Assembly (NCBI GenBank): GCA_049999805.1
Contig: JBNGIO010006333.1
Location: 417,493-478,364, forward strand
Reading direction: 5' to 3'
Source of the DNA: Folioceros fuciformis
Lineage: Eukaryota; Anthocerotophyta; Anthocerotopsida; Anthocerotales
Length of the DNA: 60,872 bases
In this document: positions 31,801 through 43,367 of the stretch, one piece after another
Layout of the letters: each line of letters begins with the position of its first letter
How positions within the stretch are numbered: the stretch's first letter is position 1
Notes under the pieces: generated by a model
What the model was told of the DNA's origin: nothing
Databases searched by the model: none
What the model saw: only the letters and a program-made list of their open reading frames with translations
Position numbers and translations under genes: made by a program

Positions 31801-33419
31801 TGGCCCGTATGACATAGCTTACTCGCGGTTTCAGGAGTTATTACGCCCCGTCGTAACCTGCGGGCCTGCGAGGGTCAGGGTCACCCAGTAACCTCCGGTC
31901 CAAGGCCTCCCCACATATCCAGAGCAGCAAGCTGCGGATCCATCCAACCTGACTTGTGGAAGTTGTTCAACCAGAGGACCTGCCTCACAGACGCGAGGCT
32001 CGTCCTCCTTTGCCTGCAGTCCCCCGGAAGTGCGAGGTCCCGGGAATCTTGTCAACCGCCGGCCACGACACCTGCTGGAAACTCCGTCTCTAGCCACAAA
32101 TCGAATTGGACAGGCCGGCTTTCTCACAAAGCAACTACACCTCCCGACTTGGTTGTGAGCAAACCCAAGCTTCCTTGAGAGGCGTGCAGGAGCCCTTCCC
32201 AGACGACCTTTTAACCCACCTCTACGATGGGTCATCTCTACCCACACTGCAGTCTGCGGCCCTTCGCGTGACTCCAGTGCAACGCCACGGAGAGCCATAG
32301 CTGGCAGGAGGAACCTGCTGGGCTCACCGGGAAAGTCTACACTCTTGCGACAGGGGTGGAGTTAGCTCCCTCCAATCTACCGTTGAGAGCACTTAACTCG
32401 TGGATTTGACTCCCTTGTGGGCCAGAGCATTGCAGTATACAGTACGTACTTTCCTTCCCCCTTTTGCGCTGTTTGCAGTTCTTGGTTCGTCCTCCGTTGC
32501 TACGCTATCCCTGGCACCAATTTGAGTGGTTGGTGGACATGTACGCACACCGTGGCAACTTGCAAGACGCTTGACGACAGTTCGATGGACCTGATCATCT
32601 GTTGAGAACAAGGACAGGGTAACGTAAAATGCTACAATCGCAGGGCATTGGAGAGGAAGCCTTGCTTTCGTCTGCACATGGCGTTATTGCACCTGATTCT
32701 GTTACACATAGATATGTACCTCCCGTCGGCATGCGCATGTTAATGCTGAGTCGTGGGTATTCCTGTCTTGGAACAAGGGATACAGGGTGATTTGTTTGTA
32801 GCAACATATATGGAAACGTGGGAATGGGACAAGAAACCTTCGTCTGTACCGTACGCGTTATGGAGGGTGAAGGCATGGTTGTACCAAAGTGAATGACGTT
32901 TGTGTGCCTTCACAGACATGTGCGAACACGGGAATCCCAGCTCTGGAATCGGTTAACGCGCAAAGCAAGATCAGGGGCAAATTGGAGACCGAGAGACGGA
33001 GGCCACCCAAGGTGAGGCAGGAGTCACGACAGGGAACGCATGCTCTCCACTTGGATGACAGGGTTCCGATCCTCTGGGTGTACATGTACATTACATGTAC
33101 ATGTAGCATGTGTACTGTACATTCCAATGTCCGACATTGTAGTATGTTACACATTCTCGTGCCACGTGTCCTGACAATGCTTCAGTTCGTTATTGGAAGA
33201 TACTTATGTTAGGCGAGTTTGTCGCACATTTTCGAAGTACATGTACGGCAGCAGGGCTTGTGAAAAGCTTTGACGTGGGCGTTGGGAATGACGTCATGTG
33301 CCTTTTTCGCGGATAATATGTTTTCGACACCCCGAAAGACTACGGTACATCGTATTGTACAGGACAATGTGGGCTCATCACGATCCCAACAGCCGGGGGT
33401 GAAAGCAGAAGCCGTCGAG
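31801..33419. other. Intergenic region, no gene seen
   Basis: A 155-codon minus-strand frame at 31831-32298 has no recognisable features and is not called. A short ACATGTACA-rich palindromic patch lies near 33080-33110. Confidence 0.4.
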
Positions 33420-35229
33420 TCAGGGTACGGAGGCATTAGGGGGAGCGTCTTTCACTTCGTCCCTGCTTTCTTCTCCTTCCGCGATGAGAATCCGCTTGGC
33501 AATCTCGTAGGCGGCGAAGGAGACGGCGGTGTAAGGGACGGTCTGCATCCATTCCACGGTGATGCCGCGGTACAGGCCTCGGAAGCCTTCCCTTCCCGCG
33601 ATGCACTGCAACGCGTGCATCATATTGGCGTAGCCTACACCCGGCCCGGTGGCGGAACGAGGCAGAGCTCCCATGCTCACCTGCTTGCGTGCCATCTCCA
33701 GAGGGTAAGTCAAGGTGGAGGAAGAGGCGCCGGCGAGCGCGCCAACCACGAGCAACGGAACGAGGGTTAGGTCCTCGTCCCCGGACCCCTGCCGCTCCTT
33801 CCACCTCCGCTTGAGCGCCTCGTAGGTGTAGAAGGCAGCGGCCGAGGCTGGGACCATGCTCAGCAGAGCGGGAGTGATGCCGCGGTAGAGGCCCGCCACG
33901 CCTTCTTCCCGTAGGATTGTGGCCACAGCTCCGGTCATGGACGAGTATACCGCAGGCTGATTTAACATGCACGAGAAGACGTTGGGATCAGCGATGTTGT
34001 GAGTGCAGGAGCTGGCTGGCCCGGATCCGAGTGATATGCCGGCGGAAGGAAGAGTGACAGAGTCGTACCTCCAACACGGTGCGGTCCAGGAGCACGGAGA
34101 AGGGATACGTCACCAAAGTGGACACCACGCCTGCCGCGGCTCCAGCCACAGTGGAGATCGGAATGGCGCGAGGCAGAGGGAGCCAGCGCGGATCATCCTG
34201 CCCCCGCTTCTGCTCTAGTTTCTTGACCGCCTCGTACGTGGCGAACTGGCATGAGTCCACCACAACCACACCACGTGAGTATGTAATGTGAAGCCTCGTT
34301 TGGGAGTGCGCTTGCAATCATCTCATCACCTGGAAGCCTTTGCGCAACGCAGAAGTGACTGTCGCCATCAGCAAGCTGCCTTTGATTAATGTCCGCAATC
34401 CTTCATGTCGAGAAATGTTTTGCAACACCTCCGGGGAGGACTCTCCTCCCTTCTTTGCCACCACACGAGTGCGCCATATTGCGAAGGGCGTGGACGCGAC
34501 TCCTGCGAATCCTCCAGACATGATCCCGCAGATCAACTGCCACAAGGCGCAAGGTCAAGATGTAGAGCAAAGATAGGAGATTGTGACACAGTTTTAAGAT
34601 GGTACATACGGTACCTTACCTGCTTGAGCGTGATGCTTCGAATTTCCCCTAGGCCAGGCACCTTGGTCCGCGCGATAGGAAGGCGCAAGTCCTTTGCCGT
34701 CTCTTTGACCAGGTCCTTTGCCTCCCTCGCAGCATCCTTCACCTCCCCCTTGATTTTCTCAACCTTTTCCTGCAGCCACAGGAGCCGGGGTGTAGTAGGT
34801 CGGTAACAGCCGTGCCACCGAGCTTGCGATTCATTCGCTTTGCACCTCAGGAATTCGTCTGGGACGCACCTTTTTTCTCATGGACGGGTCACCGGCTAGT
34901 CGTGCAAATCCTGGACGGGCGCTCTCGGCTCCGGCCTCGGCAGGCCTCAAGGATTGCTGGCTGCTGTTCCGGCATCCATCTTTGAAATTCTCCAGTCCGA
35001 GCGACGCAAAGCCCAAGGCAGCGGGCTGCCGTCTCCCTCTCCGCGAACTGTCGTTTTCGTTCCTATCCGCCATCCGCCTCTTTGACACCGCTCCATCCTC
35101 GATCGCGCCGCGCTGATTTCGAACAGCGGCGAGCTGTTCCGGGGTCCAGCACGGCTCCTCCCTCCCATGCTTCCACCTGATAGTAGTCTGACGCTTGCCA
35201 GCATCTATGGCGTGACCTCCAGAATTCAT
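33420..35229 (-). CDS. BT1-like mitochondrial carrier family transporter
   Basis: A three-repeat solute carrier of the mitochondrial carrier family, closest by eye to plant Brittle1-type adenine nucleotide carriers of the plastid or mitochondrial envelope. Exons on the minus strand: 34870-35229, 34620-34769, 34330-34536, 34069-34245, 33420-33956; GT-AG, all phase 0, 476 residues. The first two exons encode a long charged N-terminus including KVEKIKGEVKDAAREAKDLV. Carrier repeats begin at LICGIMSGGFAGVASTPFAI (degenerate PxD/E motif), AGAAAGVVSTLVTYPFSVLL, and GALAGASSSTLTYPLEMARK with YRGITVEWMQTVPYTAVSF. Repeats 2 and 3 keep recognisable signatures and repeat 1 is atypical. Substrate is inferred from clade only. 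The ATG at 35229 gives the longest clean frame. Confidence 0.85.
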
Positions 35230-35573
35230 GGGGAGACGGTGCAGCTGTCGGGCGGGGTTGCAATCGGAATCTGGTGGACGATGACATCCTGTTCGATCCG
35301 ATAGAGCTGCTCAGGACGCTCACATACAGCGAGCCGGTGTGTAACACACACTTGGTGTATCACAGTTTTGACACTCGTCTCAGAAGCTACGGCGGTAATA
35401 TAGCCGCAAATGTACTGCCGCGTGCCGATGAGGTCCTCCTCTTTCCTACTCTGTAATCGGGAATCCGAATCCGACCGCACGCTTGAGATGTGGGATGGAG
35501 AGTCAAGCGGGGAGGGAGGGAGGGAGGATAGCTGGAGGGCAGATTCAGGTGCAGCCACGTGAGATAGAGGCCA

Positions 35574-35752
35574 GCACTAGAAGCCAAATGGGCGGCCCGG
35601 ACTAGAAGCCCAATGGGCGGCCCGGACTAGAAACCAAATGGGCGGCCCGGACTAGAAGCCCAATGGGCGGCCCGGACTAGAAGCCCGATGGGCGGCCCGG
35701 ACTAGACACCAAATGGGCGGCCCGGACGTGAGGCCTAATGGGCGGCCCGAGG
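35574..35752. repeat. 25-bp tandem repeat, about 7 copies
   Basis: The unit is GGGCGGCCCGGACTAGAAG then CCCAAT, with minor variants. It is GC-rich, non-coding, and upstream of the carrier gene on that gene's strand. Confidence 0.92.
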
Positions 35753-35784
35753 CTGGCCAGTTGGGAGCCCAGGGAAGGTGTCAT

Positions 35785-36125
35785 ACCTCGATGGAAAGCT
35801 TACAATAAGACGAATGGTGTGAAGCACGCTCGGTTTCAATGAAAGGTGATAGAGATATGAGCAAAGGAAGCCTTTGAAAGGCATGCCATCTATTTCTCTA
35901 CCCGCTTTGTCCAGATGAGTCAAATACTTTCTTATCACACTTCAATGGAAAGCTTACGACAAGATGGACAAAGAAGACGGAGATATGAGCGAAAGATGCC
36001 TTTGAAAGGCAAGTCATCTTTTTGTCTACCCGCTTTCTCCATACGAGTCAAATGCTTTCTTATCAGTCTTCGATGGAAAGCTTACAAAATGACGGAACGT
36101 CGGTGTGCAGCAAGCCTGGTTTCGA
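35785..36125. repeat. About 140-bp tandem repeat, 2.3 copies
   Basis: Each unit contains TCAATGGAAAGCTTACGA or a close variant, then GAGATATGAGCGAAAG, CCTTTGAAAGGCA and CTACCCGCTTT, then a CTTTCTTATCA block. Unit starts are near 35788, 35940 and 36069. Confidence 0.85.
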
Positions 36126-36593
36126 TCAAAGATCAAAGGGTCCCTTTGAATCCTTCTTACAGAAATTTATTGGATGTAGTTTGTTTGCCCTCATACCAGC
36201 TACAAAGTCCACCACTCTGTCCATCAAGATGTGAGCAACACGAATCATCCGCTGATGCCCATGTGCCCATTTCGAATGGCTCTGAGAGGAGCACACCCAC
36301 TCCAAATCTGCAGCTGAGAAGTGTCTAGGTTTAGGCAATTGCACCACGAATGGTATATCCCGAGGCCGCTCCTCAAAACTTTTGCACTTGGTATGATCCA
36401 TGTACACTAAGCTGCCCTTGACAAGTAAGATAATCGGCCTAATCTGAACCCCTTTGGTCAGCGTAAGCGGAAACTTTGAACATAGCAAACCTGAATTTGG
36501 GCAATCGCTTGAATGAACATTAGGGTTAATGGTGGTTGCCACGAAGCTAGGTCTTGTAAGCGTAATTAGTGCATGGCTTATTATCGCGTATGC

Positions 36594-36685
36594 CCGCGCC
36601 GCCACACCGCGCAGAATAGCCTGTTGGTGTACACATGCCCGCACCGCCACACCGCGCGGAATAGCCTGTTGGTGTACACAACGGG
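36594..36685. repeat. About 46-bp tandem duplication
   Basis: Two copies of CGCCACACCGCGCAGAATAG then CCTGTTGGTGTACAC lie head to tail with few differences. Confidence 0.88.
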
Positions 36686-37148
36686 TTCAGCTCACGGACG
36701 GGGAAATGAGAACTGGTAAGGCCGCGTCGTTGGTCGAAACGGAATGGCTTTTGGCACCAGCCGTAAGGCCTGGCACAACCCTATCGCACGGGCTATGGCA
36801 GGCATTAACTTCCAAGGCCGTCCATCAGCCTCGTCGTGTAGTCCAGCCCATAGTTACATGGTATGTAAAATCCGTGGAACGTGCGAAGTATAATACTACG
36901 AATTTTGTGCGTATATTTATTCTCAATACATTATTATACTTAAAATCTTAGAATAGATTAGAAAGTACGTAGTAAAATACTTTATAAATATATCAGCATG
37001 AAAAGATGATACTCAAAATCAGGATGAAAGGCACCAAGCATCATTTCCAGCAAGAATAACCTACCATTCAAGTTCAAGATCCAAGTTTTCACTATCATGC
37101 TCACAATTAGAATCAAGTTTTTCCTTCTTCATGTCCTGCAATCTTCAA

Positions 37149-37435
37149 CAAAGTATTGTGATATTGCCTCCACCTTTGCTAGTAGTCTCAAATTTGTATA
37201 GATATACACCAGCTTCTCAGTTCGTTGAGGTATCAGCCTATTGTGATATTGCCTCTACCTTTGCTAGTAGTCTCATATTTGTATAGATATACACCAGCTT
37301 CTCAGCTTGCTGAGGTATCAGCCTATTCCTTTTCTTTGAGTGAATGAGTTCACATGTGCTTCAGGCCTTTTTACAAGGAGAAGAGGTGAATGAGTTCACA
37401 TGTGCTTCAGGCCTTTTTACAAGGAGAAGAGCTAG
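37149..37435. repeat. Two adjacent tandem duplications (about 85 bp and 46 bp)
   Basis: A unit containing GTGATATTGCCTCCACC to GAGGTATCAGCC is present twice (37149-37325). Just after it, a 46-bp unit starting TGAATGAGTTCACATGTGC is present twice (37341-37432). No coding content. This stretch (36690-38141) is AT-rich and otherwise featureless apart from minus-strand fragments at 37537-37746. Confidence 0.85.
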
Positions 37436-37850
37436 AAGGTTGAGACAAGATGCGGATGGCAAGCCTTTGGAGTTGAGGTGATGATGCCCCATAATTCTCC
37501 CACCACATAGTAGGGTTCATAGACTTTGTTGCCCTATCATATTGTGCCTAGCTTGATACAAATAATCCGCACTGGATCTTGTACTTGTTTCTTGGCCATC
37601 CCGTTGATACTTTGGATCCAAGATGTAACTTTGCATCTACTAGCTTTCTTCATGGTAGCTCCCATGCCTTCTCCACTGTAGTTTGCTAAGAACTCGAGGT
37701 GCCAGATTAATGTGTTGATGCAACACCACCTTAGCCTTTGCTCCATTTAAAATCTTTTCATTCACTACACTCGGCATTGTAAAGCATGCTCGCACTCCAC
37801 CTCCTACACATATAAGATGACATCTTGCTTGTAAAGACTAAGCACAAAAT

Positions 37851-38141
37851 TTGCATATGACCTTCTCCGCTCCAGATGCGCGAGTTTCCAAGATTGTGTG
37901 CGAGAATATGGTGCACGGGAAAACGGAAGTTAAGGGAAGAAACAAAACGGAAGTAGAGTTGGTATGCCAACAAGGATGTAAGTGTAAGAAAAGTTGGCAC
38001 ATATTTTATACGTATAAATACGAATGTATTTGCACAAACGTTTGTGTTGCACCCATTCTCTCTTGCTTGCTGATAAAGGAGGAGCAAGACCATGTGAGGG
38101 AGCTGCATCTACTGCTAACAATCCATGGCAAAAGTCCATGG
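37851..38141 (+). pseudogene. Possible transposon-encoded fragment with a CXC-like cysteine patch
   Basis: The plus frame contains CQQGCKCKKSW followed by more cysteines, which faintly resembles a tesmin/TSO1-type CXC motif used for DNA binding. It adjoins repeat-family copy B. No complete domain can be aligned, so this is a weak call. Confidence 0.25.
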
Positions 38142-39176
38142 CAAAAGTCACCAGAGGCATTCACGTGATTGGAACTGAACAAAATGGATTTGAACAATAT
38201 CTTGAAACAACTCCAATTAAGTAATGACAACCACAAACTCACAACCTACTTTCCTGCTCTCCCTACCAGCCACCTTGCTCCTTCGACTTCCAAGTCCAGA
38301 CTTTGGCCTGTTAGTCATGTCCACCAAGGGTACATCACTTTGGAGACAGTTGTCAGATTTGGAACCATACGCACAACAATACCTTATGTATTGTTTTGGT
38401 GTGGTTGGTGACAGGACATTATACTTACGTGCCTCTGCCCTAGACCGCGTGTAGCATTTCACAAGCCTAGTTCGAAAAATTGGATTTTTCTCCTCACTAG
38501 TCAAGAAGTTTGAAACCCTTTCCCATGGAATGTAAACAATCTTCACCTCCATTACAATTTTACGAACTACATATATGGTGTCCAGCCATTCCAAGCCATT
38601 TCTGTTGAAAATGCCTGGCAGTAGAGTCTGGATCTCATAAGGAAACCTTGCCGTCTAGGAAACCTTGCAGTCTATAGAGGCAGCATAACACTAGGCCCCG
38701 AGATTAGGCTAATTAAAGGATGTCTACAAAGCAATCACAACTCTTGTGAATCAACCGGAGGAACTAAAAACTTACACTTTACTGACCAACTAGATGAACT
38801 ACAAGCCCCCCACACCTAATCAATCCAGCGCAGCACTTCCGTACGCACACGCCTCCCGCACCTACAAGGACCATCATACCACTTCCCATAGCGTGATCAG
38901 CAACGCACATGCTAGCTTAGTGTGACACACTCGACTAATTAAGCGGGGAAGGTCCAGAGGCTTTCATTAACATGGGTTTTGAAACCAAAGCGTTTTGCCC
39001 GCCCGTTTTCGTTTCCCTGGAATAACTATGCCTGGCACAACTTAAACGGAGTTTGGCAGAGCGGGCGTCTAAACGGGCGCGACAAGCTGTTGCCGTCCAA
39101 CGGCAAAACCATTTGCGCCGGCCTCGAGTTATATGCCTGTTACTTCGAGTGTACCAATAGCTCCTGCGAGGGATCA
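38142..39176 (-). mobile_element. Repeat family 1, copy B
   Basis: The inverted counterpart of copy A (1673-2963). Its minus-strand frame at 38217-38594 (WLDTIYVVRKIVMEVKIVYI, then GERVSNF-like and RKYNVLSPTTPKQYIRYCC) matches the protein fragment of copy A with frequent substitutions. The right edge GTACCAATAGCTCC is the complement of the left edge of copy A. No terminal repeats were established. Confidence 0.72.
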
Positions 39177-40112
39177 TGATGTAGGCATTGTTTTTCGTAC
39201 AGCGAAGCGAGTGTACGTAAAACAATGACTGTTTTCCAGGACGTCAGTGGTCCGGTTAGTGCGCCGTAGTTCCTCACTCTCCCTCAGGACCGTGGAACTT
39301 GCGATCTATATAAAAGTGAAAAACTTGTGGCACAAATCTCACGTAAGAAGGACGCCGCGTGGTAACGTATGATGACTGCAACACTTGACACTATACAATG
39401 ACCAAAAGCGACGTCAGCGTAAACATGGTTGCCGCGCCATACGCTCCTTCGTGTTCGTCCCCTTGGCCAGGCCTCCTGTGGAACTCCTTTCACGCGCCAG
39501 TCCGTTTGCGTTTGCCCTTCCAAGGTGTGTGATGAGAGTCCATGTCTTTTGGCCTCCCCCTTTTTTTAATCACGCACGCAATTGCAATCCCACAGCAAGA
39601 TCAGTTTTAGTGCGTGGTCGCCCTTGAAAGTCTCGAGTGCAAAGTTGTGGATGCAATGCTGCGCGCATCGTATATATTCTCAGGGCTGAAGCTCAATCGT
39701 GTACCAGAGAGTCACGACTTCGCCAGGTTCTCAGACCATAGCCCACCGTCGGGAATTCGGGAGCCACGTCCAGTGCAGCGGCAGACTGTTACTAGCTGCA
39801 AGTGAGGGCGCCTGATGTCGACCACGATCAGCCTCCGGCCCGTATTGGGATCCAGGATCGGCTGCGGCCCCAGCTCGGGCTCGCACAGGGGGCGCTTAAG
39901 GTCATCGCGCCCGCGGTGTGAGCGAGTCTCGACTGTGGAAACTGTCAAGACGACTGCAAAGCCTGTGACTGTGACTGTGACTGTACCATGGGAGTTGCTC
40001 CAGCCCGACACCCACGTATGATACGCGATGCTTGTGACTTCTTCCGTGGCTCGCTCCAATTGCTTGTTGGACTCATAGCTTACACAAGTTAGCTTGCTTT
40101 GTTTTACTCCAG
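39177..40112. other. 5' region of the carotenoid cleavage dioxygenase gene
   Basis: No separate gene is recognised. It probably holds the promoter and first exon (transit peptide) of the dioxygenase. A GTGACT hexamer run lies near 39966-39990. Confidence 0.4.
39307..39316 (+). promoter_or_regulatory. Possible TATA box
   Basis: The sequence TATATAAAAG is the best TATA match upstream of the dioxygenase, about 0.8 kb before its first resolved exon. The link is positional only. Confidence 0.3.
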
Positions 40113-42433
40113 CGAACCACTATTATTCCTGGACACGTACAGGATTGGGAAGCCAGTAGCCGCGACCTTCACTTTCGTCCGCCGATATCCGTTGCTGCTG
40201 GTGCGGGCTCGTTTCCTGAGCACGCACACTGGGGTCTGACCGTGTTCAGTGTGATCGAGAAGCTTGTGGACAAAGTATTCAAGAGGCCAGTTCGCAGGTT
40301 GTCAAACGATCCTGAAATCCAGCTTTGTGGGAACTTCGCGCCTGTGAATGAGTGCCCTCCAGTTCGCGGGTTGAAGGTGGTGGGGAGGCTGCCCAAGTGT
40401 TTGGATGGTGGGGTGTACCTTCGGAACGGCCCCAACCCAAGAATTCTTCCTGAATTCGGCTACAACTTCTTCGATGGCGATGGGATGCTGCACGCCGTCA
40501 GTTTCAAGGACGACGGAGCAACATATGCGTGCCGTTTTGTCGAGACAAACAAGTAAGGAGCGACTGACATGCTGGGTGCCCACTCTGCCCAGTGTTGTCA
40601 ACAACTTGAATTTGCATTCCAATTCGTGTGTAGCGCTGCTGCTACAGGCTTCGCCCAGTGAATGCCTTGAACGTTGGACCGTGTCGAGATGCTGTCTTTG
40701 CAAGAACGTTGCCTCGAGTTATAACCGTGGATGCTGGGTTGGGTGCTTTGTGTCACCAGATTTCAACAAGAACATAACGTTGGGCGACCTCTTTTCGTGA
40801 ACCCTTTTGGAGAAGGCCAGGGAATGAGAGGATTTCTCCTCTTGGCTTTCCAGCTTTTAAAGGGCCAGTTGGGTATCTTGGACACATCTCACGGATTTGG
40901 GCCTGCGAATGCCGGATTGGTCTTCCACGATGGCAAGCTTTTAGCCATCTCCGAGATGGATGTGCCTTATTCTGTGAGTTCTCGACGTCTCGTCTCAGGC
41001 TCCACTTGTGCAAACTCTGAGGCATTGGAACTTGAGTGCCATCGTGCAGCGCTTGTGTAATACGCGGCGCTCTGACGGGTACCACTTTCCGATCTCAGGT
41101 GAGGGTCGGAGAAGATGGAGATATCTTCACACTTGGACGCCATACGTTCGACGGCAAGCTGAAGCTGTCCATGACAGCACATCCAAAGATAGATCCTCAA
41201 ACCGGAGAAATGTTTTGCTACACCTACGATCTGCTGATCCCTCCGTACTTGAAGTATTTCTGGGTGTCCGCAGATGGAGTGAAGCAGCCTGACGTTCGCA
41301 TCAAATGTCCGGTATGTGCGGGCCGGGAGAGGGACGGTTACCACGTTTTGCTATGCTTGTTACGGAGAATGACAAATTCGCGGCATAGGGTGTGCAAGTT
41401 CTGTCAGAGACGAAGTCTGATCATGAGTTTGGGGTGTGCTGATCATCAGCCCGGTGACTGTTGCGTTCGTGCAGGGACCTGTGTTAGTTCATGATTTCGC
41501 CATTACCAACAACTACACCATATTCCCTGAGACCGGCATAGGCTTTTCCGTGCTTGAAATGATGAAGGGCAGCCCATGTATTGCTGCAGATGACAACAAG
41601 CTTCCTAGATTCGGGGTTCTGCCGAAGTATGCCAAAGATGATTCTCAGATAAAGTGGTTCTCTCTGCCCAACGCCAATTCCTTTCACTACTACAATGCGT
41701 GGGAAGAAGGGGAGGAAGTAGTCATTTGCGCATCTGTCGTGTTACCAGTTTCAAAGGCCTTCGTTAATCCCGAGGAAGTTATAACAAAACCTTCAGAAAT
41801 ACGTTTGAACATGAGAACAGGAGAGGTGTCCTTGCTCCAGATAACCGACGTCGACTTGGATCTGGGAACCATAAACGAAAAATTCCGGGGAAGGAAGAAC
41901 AGATACGCATATCTTTCAATTGCAGGCAAGTGCACAGTGTCATCCCTTTGGATAAGTTGCTAGGTAGCAGTGCTGTGAGCTGCCATGTTGATGTCGTGCC
42001 ATCCAATTCATGTTAACATTGTTTTACTAATTGTGCGATACTCTTTATGCATCATGCAGGTCCATGGCTCAAGTGTGCAGGGATTGCAAAATTAGATCTT
42101 CAGGCTCCGAAATATTCTCCACCAACCCATCAGCAACAACAAGTGAGCAGCAAACCGTTAGGTGATTCTGCAATCGTCGGTTGGAGGAAGGTTCCCGGGT
42201 GTTTCAACAGTGAGCCCTGGTTTGTGCCAAGGACGACCGATCGTGACGCGGCTGAAGATGACGGCTACGTTTTAGCATTTTCTCACAATGAGATCACCAA
42301 CCAGACGGAGCTTCTTGTTCTAGATGCTCAATCCCCTACCCTACGTCAGGTTGCTAGAGTGAAAATTCCTTCTCGAGTCCCATACGGTTTCCATGGAATC
42401 TTCCTCAGCAAGCAGGAAGTAGCGCAGCTTTGA
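40113..42433 (+). CDS. Carotenoid cleavage dioxygenase, NCED-like (5' end unresolved)
   Basis: A non-haem iron oxygenase that splits carotenoids, related to the plant NCED/CCD group that yields ABA precursors or apocarotenoids. Exons: about 40113-40552, 40760-40973, 41099-41311, 41475-41925, 42060-42433. Motifs occur in order: GNFAPVNECPPVRGLKVVGR, YLRNGPNP, FFDGDGMLHAV, FGPANAGLVFHDGKLLAISE, HPKIDPQTGEMFCYTYD, PVLVHDFAITNNY, NSFHYYNAWEEGEEVV, SEIRLNMRTGE and SRVPYGFHGIF. All four iron-binding histidines are present. The frame is open upstream to 40051 without an ATG. An acceptor (ttttactccag) before 40113 implies an upstream exon, not identified. Intron 4 uses a GC donor. The tail SKQEVAQL extends past the usual family end. 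NCED versus another CCD clade is unsettled. Confidence 0.92.
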
Positions 42434-43367
42434 CTGACGAGTAAAGATACTAACCATGTCATGCCCAGATACATGTACCAAATTCAAATAGTGGAATCTG
42501 TTAGAGTTTCTGCGTGTGAACAAGACTTGCAAAGCACGACGCATCTGTTTGATGTGCCTCTTCAACAGAGATCCTTCCTAGATCTGACTACGGAGTCAAG
42601 CAGCTCAGACGCTTGAACCACCGTGGAAAATGTGAACGCATGCAAGAGGCGAACATCTTGTGGCGGGGCTTGAGCGCAATTCATTCAGAGGCGCAAATCC
42701 ACCAGGAAAAAGTTACACGAGAGACGTTTGTTCCCAAAGCCTGTGAACACGACGGCGTCCGCCAGGAGCTCCTTGCAATGCGCAAGGCGCCGGCGGTAAA
42801 GCAGCTGCTTGCCTGCTCTGTTCTCTGCCGATCCGACAATCCCTGACTGCGGCAGAAGGTCCCGGTACCCCCTGTGCAGTTCCCAACATGTGGCGTGCCT
42901 CGCACACAGTGCATACCAGCACGTGATCACCACTTAACCTAGTACATACAGTTCATGTACCATTTGGTGTAATGTGTCTCGTTCAACGCATCACACGCCA
43001 ATGAAAGCGGTGCGATGTGCCAACTTCTTTCCGGTAACACGTCGTCAACCGAAGTACACAAACAATGCATTTAGACTGCAATGTGGGTCCGGGCTCGGTC
43101 CGGCACTCCAGGACTCCGAATCCCTTCGACCAACCAGAAGCCGTGTAGACTGCTGGAGATGGAAAGAGGAGTGATTCGTGCGTACCCACCTACACCTACA
43201 TAAAGTAAATGGAAATGCTCGTGAATGGACTTTGGCAGTGGCAGCTAGCTATTCGGAGACGAGTCGCCCTGCGTCATCTTACCCTAGACCAGACGACCAG
43301 GACCCTTGATGCTCTGGAGTTCTGGGCTCTGGAGTGAATTCGCTTGTGCTTCCTGTTGCAGGTCACC
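42434..43367. other. Intergenic region between the dioxygenase and the dehydrogenase genes
   Basis: No gene or repeat is recognised. It presumably holds the 3' UTR of one gene and the promoter of the next. Confidence 0.4.

Noticed and set aside
31831-32298. 155-codon minus-strand ORF
   Set aside because: Composition is Arg/Gly-rich and featureless, with no conserved motif or neighbouring exon. Probably chance in GC-rich sequence.
33436-33972. 178-codon minus-strand ORF overlapping the carrier
   Set aside because: A shadow of the last carrier exon in another frame. The carrier frame has clear three-repeat signatures.
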